Source: CADEFF01 sp964569315
GTDB lineage: Bacteria; Pseudomonadota; Alphaproteobacteria; Dongiales; Dongiaceae
NCBI GenBank assembly: GCA_964569315.1
Contig: CAZMUZ010000173.1
Span: 1 to 5,815 of the forward strand
Length of the DNA stretch: 5,815 nucleotides
Reading direction: 5' to 3'
This document shows positions 1 to 3,710 of this stretch, one piece after another. How positions within the stretch are numbered: position 1 is the first letter of the stretch; each line of letters starts with the position of its first letter. Under the pieces are notes generated by a model. It made no database searches. It was not told the origin of the DNA and was given only the letters and a program-made list of their open reading frames with translations. The translations under genes and the position numbers were made by a program.

Positions 1-783
1 GAGGACATCGCCGTCCTGACCGGCGGCCAGGTGATCAGCGAAGACCTCGGCATCAAGCTCGAGAATGTCACGCTCGACATGCTCGGCAAGGCGAAGAAGG
101 TGGTGATCGACAAGGAAAACTCCACCATCGTCGACGGCGCCGGCAAGAAGAAGGAGATCGAGGGCCGCTGCAACCAGATCCGCGCCCAGATCGAGGAAAC
201 CACGTCGGAATACGACAAGGAGAAGCTCGCCGAGCGTCTGGCGAAGCTCGCCGGCGGCGTGGCCGTGATCAAGGTCGGCGGCGCCACCGAGGTCGAGGTG
301 AAGGAACGCAAGGATCGCGTCGATGACGCGATGCATGCGACCCGCGCCGCGGTCGAGGAAGGCATCGTTGCGGGCGGCGGCGTCGCGTTGCTCTACGCTG
401 TGCGGGCCCTCGATCGGGTGAAGCACGCGAACAACGACCAGAAGGTCGGCATCGACATCGTGCGTCGCGCGATCGCGGCGCCGGCGCGGCTCATCGCCGA
501 GAACGCGGGCACCGACGGTTCGATCGTGGTCGGCAAGCTGATCGAGTCGAAGAACGCCAACTGGGGCTACGACGCGCAGAGCGGCGAGTATGTCGATCTC
601 GTGAAGAGCGGCATCATCGACCCGACCAAGGTCGTGCGCTGCGCGCTGCAGGATGCGGCGTCGGTCGCGGGCCTGCTCATCACCACCGAAGCGATGGTGG
701 CCGATCGTCCGGAGAAGAAGGCGCCCCCGATGGGCGGTCCGGGCGGCGGCGGGATGGGCGGCATGGGCGACATGGACTTCTAA
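1..783 (+). CDS. groEL: Chaperonin GroEL (60 kDa), C-terminal half, 5' end outside window
   Basis: This is the C-terminal 260 residues of the cytoplasmic GroEL chaperonin, which forms a double seven-subunit ring and folds proteins with GroES using ATP. The frame is open from base 1 (reading EDIAVLTGGQVISEDLG) to TAA at 781-783. The fragment starts near E. coli residue 290 and covers the end of the apical domain, the ascending intermediate segment and the second half of the equatorial domain. Visible landmarks are KLAGGVAVIKVG, then DAMHATRAAVEEG, whose Asp (codon 325-327) matches the ATP-hydrolysis residue D398 of E. coli, then the nucleotide-binding glycines VAGGGVAL, and IIDPTK with an Asp (codon 619-621) matching D495. 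The last 20 residues form the usual flexible Gly/Met-rich tail ending in DMDF. No internal stop or damage is seen. The start codon, any groES and the heat-shock promoter or CIRCE operator would lie upstream. Many alphaproteobacteria carry several groEL copies, so which paralogue this is cannot be told. Confidence 0.98.
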   Translation, partial: EDIAVLTGGQVISEDLGIKLENVTLDMLGKAKKVVIDKENSTIVDGAGKKKEIEGRCNQIRAQIEETTSEYDKEKLAERLAKLAGGVAVIKVGGATEVEVKERKDRVDDAMHATRAAVEEGIVAGGGVALLYAVRALDRVKHANNDQKVGIDIVRRAIAAPARLIAENAGTDGSIVVGKLIESKNANWGYDAQSGEYVDLVKSGIIDPTKVVRCALQDAASVAGLLITTEAMVADRPEKKAPPMGGPGGGGMGGMGDMDF

Positions 784-822
784 AGTCCAGGCCGATCCGA
801 CGACATCGAGCTCCGGCTCAGG

Positions 823-855
823 GGGCCGCGCCGCAAGGCGCGGCCCTTTCTTTTT
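823..855 (+). terminator. Intrinsic terminator of groEL
   Basis: A perfect 10-bp GC-only stem (arms 823-832 and 837-846) encloses a GCAA tetraloop. It is followed at once by TTTCTTTTT (847-855). This is a textbook Rho-independent terminator on the plus strand, 40 bases after the groEL stop. The T tract lies on the plus-strand side only, so it should not stop the converging TerB-like transcript in the same way. Confidence 0.93.
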
Positions 856-888
856 GCCCGCTATCGCGGGCCAGCGCGGCGTCCGCGC
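856..888. repeat. Two further hairpins in the groEL/TerB-like convergent junction
   Basis: Directly after the groEL terminator lie two more perfect inverted repeats: GCCCGC-TATC-GCGGGC at 856-871 and GCGCGG-CGT-CCGCGC at 874-888. The second ends one base before the stop of the minus-strand TerB-like gene (890-892). Neither has a T tract on either strand. They may act as transcript 3'-end structures or help slow converging polymerases. The pairing is seen directly; the function is inferred. Confidence 0.45.
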
Positions 889-889
889 C

Positions 890-1294
890 TCAGATCCTCC
901 GGTGCCGCGCCCGCGCGCCGCGCTCGATCGCGGCCGCCGGCAGGCGCCCGACCTCGAGCCGGTGGCGCAGCAGCTCGAGGAGCCGCAGCTCCTCCGGGCT
1001 CGCGCGCCCGTCCGCGGCGACCACGTCGCAGGCGAGCGCATAGGCGGTTTCGCGCAAGGGCTTCGGCAGGGCCTGCCTGATCTGCGTCAGCGCGCGGTCG
1101 AGCCCCTCTTCTCCTTGCACCAGCTTTGCGCAATCGGCGCTGACCTTGATCAGCATGTTGCGGTCGAAGTCGCGAAAGACCGGCAGATGCAGGACCATAT
1201 CGCCGATCGAGGCGAGCTCGGCGTCGGTCATGTTGCGGTCGGAGGCGGACACCAGGACCATGGTGTAGATGAGCGCGGCGTGATGATCGATCAT
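890..1294 (-). CDS. TerB-family (tellurite-resistance-like) small protein
   Basis: This 134-residue protein, probably cytoplasmic, resembles the short TerB-type proteins common in alphaproteobacteria, as I remember their wording (near-N-terminal ALIYTMVLVSA, central LPVFRDFD, RETAYALACDVVAADG, and a C-terminal AAIERGARAR). TerB domains are all-helical and carry conserved acidic residues, and some bind metal ions. The exact role of these lone versions is unknown, and no other ter genes (terC, terD, terZ) are visible, so tellurite resistance should not be assumed. Two related segments can be seen: residues 14-32 (LVSASDRNMTDAELASIGD) and 91-108 (VVAADGRASPEELRLLEL), each an acidic turn followed by a helix, as expected for the pseudo-symmetric fold. 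There is no signal peptide or membrane segment. The ATG at 1294 is the first usable start and gives the expected MIDHH N-terminus, but no good Shine-Dalgarno precedes it. It converges with groEL and diverges from the receiver gene. Confidence 0.88.
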   Translation of the reverse strand: MIDHHAALIYTMVLVSASDRNMTDAELASIGDMVLHLPVFRDFDRNMLIKVSADCAKLVQGEEGLDRALTQIRQALPKPLRETAYALACDVVAADGRASPEELRLLELLRHRLEVGRLPAAAIERGARARHRRI

Positions 1295-1344
1295 GCGGGG
1301 ACCCGTGATCTTGCGAGGGGGAAGGTTGCGGGGGGAAGCGGCAC

Positions 1345-1372
1345 ACTCTAGACGCCGGCGGCGTCAAGGCAA
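1345..1372 (-). promoter_or_regulatory. Possible promoter of the TerB-like gene
   Basis: Read on the minus strand, TTGCCT (1372-1367) and TAGAGT (1350-1345) are separated by 16 bases. Each matches four of six positions of the sigma-70-type consensus. Transcription would start near 1338, giving a leader of about 44 bases before the ATG at 1294. The match is weak and position is the main support. The spacer contains the GACGCC-GGC-GGCGTC dyad (1351-1365). Confidence 0.22.
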
Positions 1373-1445
1373 GGCCGTTGCCGGCCGTCGCCGGAGAGGG
1401 AACACGGGGGAAAATCCGGCCGGAAGCCATGCCCCCGCGCATGGC
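1351..1445. repeat. Cluster of palindromes in the divergent intergenic region
   Basis: The 258 bases between the divergent TerB-like and receiver genes hold no convincing gene, but they do hold three dyads. These are GACGCC-GGC-GGCGTC (1351-1365), the 10-bp perfect palindrome TCCGGCCGGA (1415-1424), and GCCATGC-CCCCGC-GCATGGC (1426-1445). The last could extend by two A-T pairs across a one-base bulge. In such GC-rich DNA short palindromes are frequent, so the operator role is speculative. The abutting 1415-1424 and 1426-1445 dyads are the most suggestive. Confidence 0.35.
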
Positions 1446-1541
1446 CTTGGCAAGCGCCGGAGAAACCAGCAGCATCGCCCCGGGGCCGTGATCTGCCGGC
1501 GGCGGGGACCTGTTCGGGCCGCCGGGCAGTCGGGTCGCGCG

Positions 1542-1549
1542 GGGGGAAG
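1542..1549 (+). promoter_or_regulatory. Ribosome binding site of the receiver gene
   Basis: The purine run GGGGGAAG ends three bases before the ATG at 1553. It is purine-rich rather than a strict AGGAGG and sits a little close to the start. Together with the conserved N-terminus (ARILVIDDE) it fixes the start of the receiver protein. Confidence 0.5.
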
Positions 1550-1552
1550 CCG

Positions 1553-1918
1553 ATGGCGCGGATTCTGGTCATCGACGACGAGCAGATGATGCGCGAGACG
1601 CTGAACGCGATGCTGCAGTCCGGCGGCCATCGGGTCGTCGAGGCGGTCAATGGGCGCGACGGCCTCGCGAAGATGCGCGCCGAGCCGGCCGACCTCGTCA
1701 TCACCGACATCATCATGCCGGAGATGGAGGGGGTGGAGGCGCTGCTCACCCTCCTCGACGAGTTTCCGGGCCTGAAGGTGATTGCGATTTCCGGCGGCGG
1801 GCGCACCGGAACGCACGATTTTCTCGGCGTGGCCGCGAAGCTCGGCGCGGCCAGGACCCTGCAGAAGCCCTTCAGCCGCGCGGCGCTGCTCGAAGCCGTC
1901 GAGAGCTGCCTCAGCTAG
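1553..1918 (+). CDS. Single-domain response regulator (CheY-like receiver)
   Basis: This 121-residue protein is a complete receiver domain with no output domain. Such proteins take a phosphoryl group from a histidine kinase or phosphotransferase and signal by binding a partner, or act as a phosphate sink. The acidic pocket is D8-D9, the phospho-acceptor is D52 (in VITDIIMPEMEG), the switch Ser is S80 (in IAISGGG) and the conserved Lys is K105 (in LQKPF), so it should be phosphorylatable. The aromatic switch position three residues before the Lys (Tyr106 in CheY) is T102, which suggests output coupling different from chemotaxis CheY. The beta4-alpha4 region is long (SGGGRTGTHDFLGVAAKLGA), a form I recall as common in alphaproteobacterial stand-alone receivers. 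No kinase or chemotaxis gene is adjacent, so the input is unknown. Its 3' end converges on the degenerate GGDEF-EAL-like gene 30 bp away. Confidence 0.95.
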   Translation: MARILVIDDEQMMRETLNAMLQSGGHRVVEAVNGRDGLAKMRAEPADLVITDIIMPEMEGVEALLTLLDEFPGLKVIAISGGGRTGTHDFLGVAAKLGAARTLQKPFSRAALLEAVESCLS

Positions 1919-1929
1919 CCGATCGTTTG

Positions 1930-1948
1930 CGCCGGCGATGCGCCGGCG
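1930..1948. terminator. Hairpin between convergent stops (possible bidirectional 3'-end structure)
   Basis: Two copies of the self-complementary octamer CGCCGGCG (1930-1937 and 1941-1948) flank ATG, so they can form an 8-bp stem on either strand. The structure fills most of the 30-bp gap between the receiver stop (1916-1918) and the stop of the minus-strand gene (1949-1951). There is no T tract in either direction, so a classical intrinsic terminator is not supported. A Rho-assisted or roadblock role is inferred from position only. Confidence 0.3.
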
Positions 1949-3604
1949 TCAGGCGCGGTCGCGGGCGCTGCGCTTGCGCAGGAAGAGATTGATCGTGTCG
2001 AAGAGATAGACGCCCGTCGGGAACTCGACCTCCGGCGCCACCGCGCTGCCGGCGACGAGCTGAAAACCGGCGCAGACGGCGGCCACCACGCTGCTCGTCT
2101 TGTCGAGACCCGTCAGATAGCTCGCGAGCCGCGCCTCGTCGGCCGCGGCGGCGAAGCTCTCCATCATCTTCATCGCGGCCGCTTCCGGGCCCGGATAGTC
2201 CCGCAGATCGCCGCCCACGGTGCGAAACCCGGCCGCCCGGGGCCGCGCCATCTCCGTCTCGTCGAGGCCGAGGCGCAGCACCGTTTCGCGCGATACGCGC
2301 CGGCAGAGCGCGAGGAGCGCCGGCAGCACCGCCCAGTCCCCCGCATGGGCGTCCAGGATCTCGATCTGCAGCAGCCGCCGGACCTGCCGCGGCTGCTGCG
2401 ATAGCAGAGTGAGGATGGCGTCGCGCTTCGTGCTCTGGTCGAGCACGGCCCGATGGACGGGGACCGAGATGATGGCCTTGCTGCCGCGCGAGAGCATGGT
2501 TTGCAGGTCGGCGGCGGCCTTCCGGACGGCGAGGAGGTCGATCGAGGCGATGGCGTCCGGGCGCAGCATCTGGCGCTCGATCTCGGCGAGCGGCTTCAGC
2601 CGCCCGCCGGCTTCGACCTTCACCTGCAGGCCATAGGAGGTGACGACGTGCCGGTCGCAATCCCAGACCGGCTGGTAGGCGAAGCGGATGGAATCGATCG
2701 GCAGATCCTGCCCGCCGCTTATCGCAGCACCCGGCGCCGGCGCATCGCCCGAGAGCCGGGACTGCACCATGGCCTGCAGCGCCGCCATGCGGCGCGCGGC
2801 CGCGTTCTGTTCCTCGGCCGCCTTGACGGGATCGTAGAGCCGTCGTGCCGGCGCCGGCGGCGGGTCGAAACCCGTCCCGATCTCCCGCTCGATCGATTTC
2901 ACAATTGCGCCGAGGGAACCGGCCGGCCCAGCGATGGGCAGGAAGGCCGGGTCCGATCTGTCGGCGGGACGATGCTCGATCGGTTGCCAGGACTCCGCCG
3001 GGGGCCCCGGCTCCGTCGGGTCGGGTGCCGCGATGTCGCCTGACACGGGGGCGGGCATATCGGTTTCCGCGGCGATGCCCTTGCTCAGGGCGTCGATGAC
3101 CGCCGCCGCGGCATCGACCGGCACGAAATCGATCGTGCCGTCCGCCTTGACGACGGCGCTGGTGACCTCGATCGCGCTGAGCTCGCGCTCCTCGCCGAAG
3201 AGCTTGTGACGGATTTCGCTCGCGATCAGGCCGCAGAGCATGCGCCCGTCGGCCGGGGTCGCCGAATCCAGGATCAGCACATAGGACGTCTCGTTGAGCC
3301 GGTAATGCAGATCGGCGATGCCGAGGCGTTGTCGCAGGATCCGTTCGATCGCCGCCGAGACGCGCTCCTGGATCATCGGCCAGCGCTCGCCGAGTTCGTC
3401 CCGGATATTGCCGAGATTGAGGAGATGCAGCTTTCCGGCGTCGATCGCGTCGCGATAGGAGGCGATGGCGATCGCCTGCGCGCCGGCATGGGAGTCCTCG
3501 CCCGACCGCCGTCGGGCGGCACGGCCGCCGCCAGCACCTCTGCCGTCCCTCCGTCGCGCCGTGCGGAAGAGGGACGTGATCCCTTGCCAGAACTTCAGGG
3601 CCAT
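1949..3604 (-). CDS. Degenerate GGDEF-EAL-like two-domain protein, probably catalytically inactive
   Basis: This 551-residue soluble protein appears to be a cyclic di-GMP-type protein that has lost its active sites. After a possibly amphipathic start (ALKFWQGITSLF) and an Arg-rich stretch (residues 14-33), residues about 44-165 resemble a degraded GGDEF fold (GERWPMIQERVSAAIERIL, then DLHYRLNETSYVLIL) without a GGDEF signature. A Pro/Ala-rich linker (about 166-300) with a charged helix near 257-285 follows. Residues about 305-530 follow the order of an EAL domain: FAYQPVWD (308-315), IISVPVH (378-384), LQIEILDA (412-419), LRLGLDE (443-449) and AGFQLVAGSAV (512-522). The EAL triad position reads GLQVKV, and the usual EGVET position reads TGLDKTSS. 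Phosphodiesterase and cyclase activity are therefore unlikely; ligand sensing or protein binding is inferred. The ATG at 3604 was chosen; an in-frame GTG at 3640 would add 12 residues, and neither start has a strong Shine-Dalgarno. The domain assignment is by motif order only. Confidence 0.82.
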   Translation of the reverse strand: MALKFWQGITSLFRTARRRDGRGAGGGRAARRRSGEDSHAGAQAIAIASYRDAIDAGKLHLLNLGNIRDELGERWPMIQERVSAAIERILRQRLGIADLHYRLNETSYVLILDSATPADGRMLCGLIASEIRHKLFGEERELSAIEVTSAVVKADGTIDFVPVDAAAAVIDALSKGIAAETDMPAPVSGDIAAPDPTEPGPPAESWQPIEHRPADRSDPAFLPIAGPAGSLGAIVKSIEREIGTGFDPPPAPARRLYDPVKAAEEQNAAARRMAALQAMVQSRLSGDAPAPGAAISGGQDLPIDSIRFAYQPVWDCDRHVVTSYGLQVKVEAGGRLKPLAEIERQMLRPDAIASIDLLAVRKAAADLQTMLSRGSKAIISVPVHRAVLDQSTKRDAILTLLSQQPRQVRRLLQIEILDAHAGDWAVLPALLALCRRVSRETVLRLGLDETEMARPRAAGFRTVGGDLRDYPGPEAAAMKMMESFAAAADEARLASYLTGLDKTSSVVAAVCAGFQLVAGSAVAPEVEFPTGVYLFDTINLFLRKRSARDRA

Positions 3605-3647
3605 CTCGCCGCCCGCAATAAAGCCTCGGCCGGTCGCCACCCGGCCG

Positions 3648-3682
3648 TTTCGCGAGTTTCACGCCGCGAAATGAGCATTTCG
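3648..3682. promoter_or_regulatory. Overlapping dyads upstream of the GGDEF-EAL-like gene (candidate operator)
   Basis: The 106-bp gap between the helicase stop and the next minus-strand gene holds TTTCGCG (3648-3654) paired with CGCGAAA (3665-3671), 17 bp apart start to start. Overlapping the second arm is CGAAATG-AG-CATTTCG (3667-3682). GCCGCGAA also occurs twice (3663-3670 and 3693-3700), exactly 30 bp apart. This stretch is less GC-rich than its surroundings, as expected of a promoter region. If the GTG at 3640 is the true start, the dyads lie just upstream of it. No clear -35/-10 pair was found. Confidence 0.3.
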
Positions 3683-3710
3683 TTAAGGATTTGCCGCGAA
3701 TCCGTGGCGC

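Noticed and set aside
653..1351. Plus-strand open frame of 232 codons starting inside groEL and running across its terminator
   Set aside because: It starts out of frame inside groEL, crosses a strong terminator and reads antisense to the TerB-like gene. Its composition is Arg-rich and non-specific.
861..1475. Minus-strand open frame of 204 codons around the TerB-like gene
   Set aside because: It overlaps the recognisable TerB-like frame, and its product is Arg/Pro/Ala-rich with no motif.
1447..1475. Possible promoter for the receiver gene (TTGGCA, 17 bases, CAGCAT)
   Set aside because: The -35 element fits five of six positions, but the -10 element only three of six, which is too weak to list in GC-rich DNA.
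1348..1816. Two minus-strand open frames antisense to the receiver gene
   Set aside because: They mirror the receiver gene, have no motifs and fit GC-driven stop-codon scarcity.
1911..3662. Long minus-strand open frame (583 codons) overlapping the GGDEF-EAL-like gene
   Set aside because: It lies in another frame of the same strand and is rich in Arg, Gly and Ala with no recognisable motif. It is a by-product of high GC content; the 1949-3604 frame has coherent domain motifs.
3672..3690. Possible CtrA box (TTAA-N7-TTAA) in the gap upstream of the GGDEF-EAL-like gene
   Set aside because: Read on the minus strand, TTAACGAAATG is followed by CTCA, so the second half-site matches only partly. 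This is not enough to call a CtrA site.
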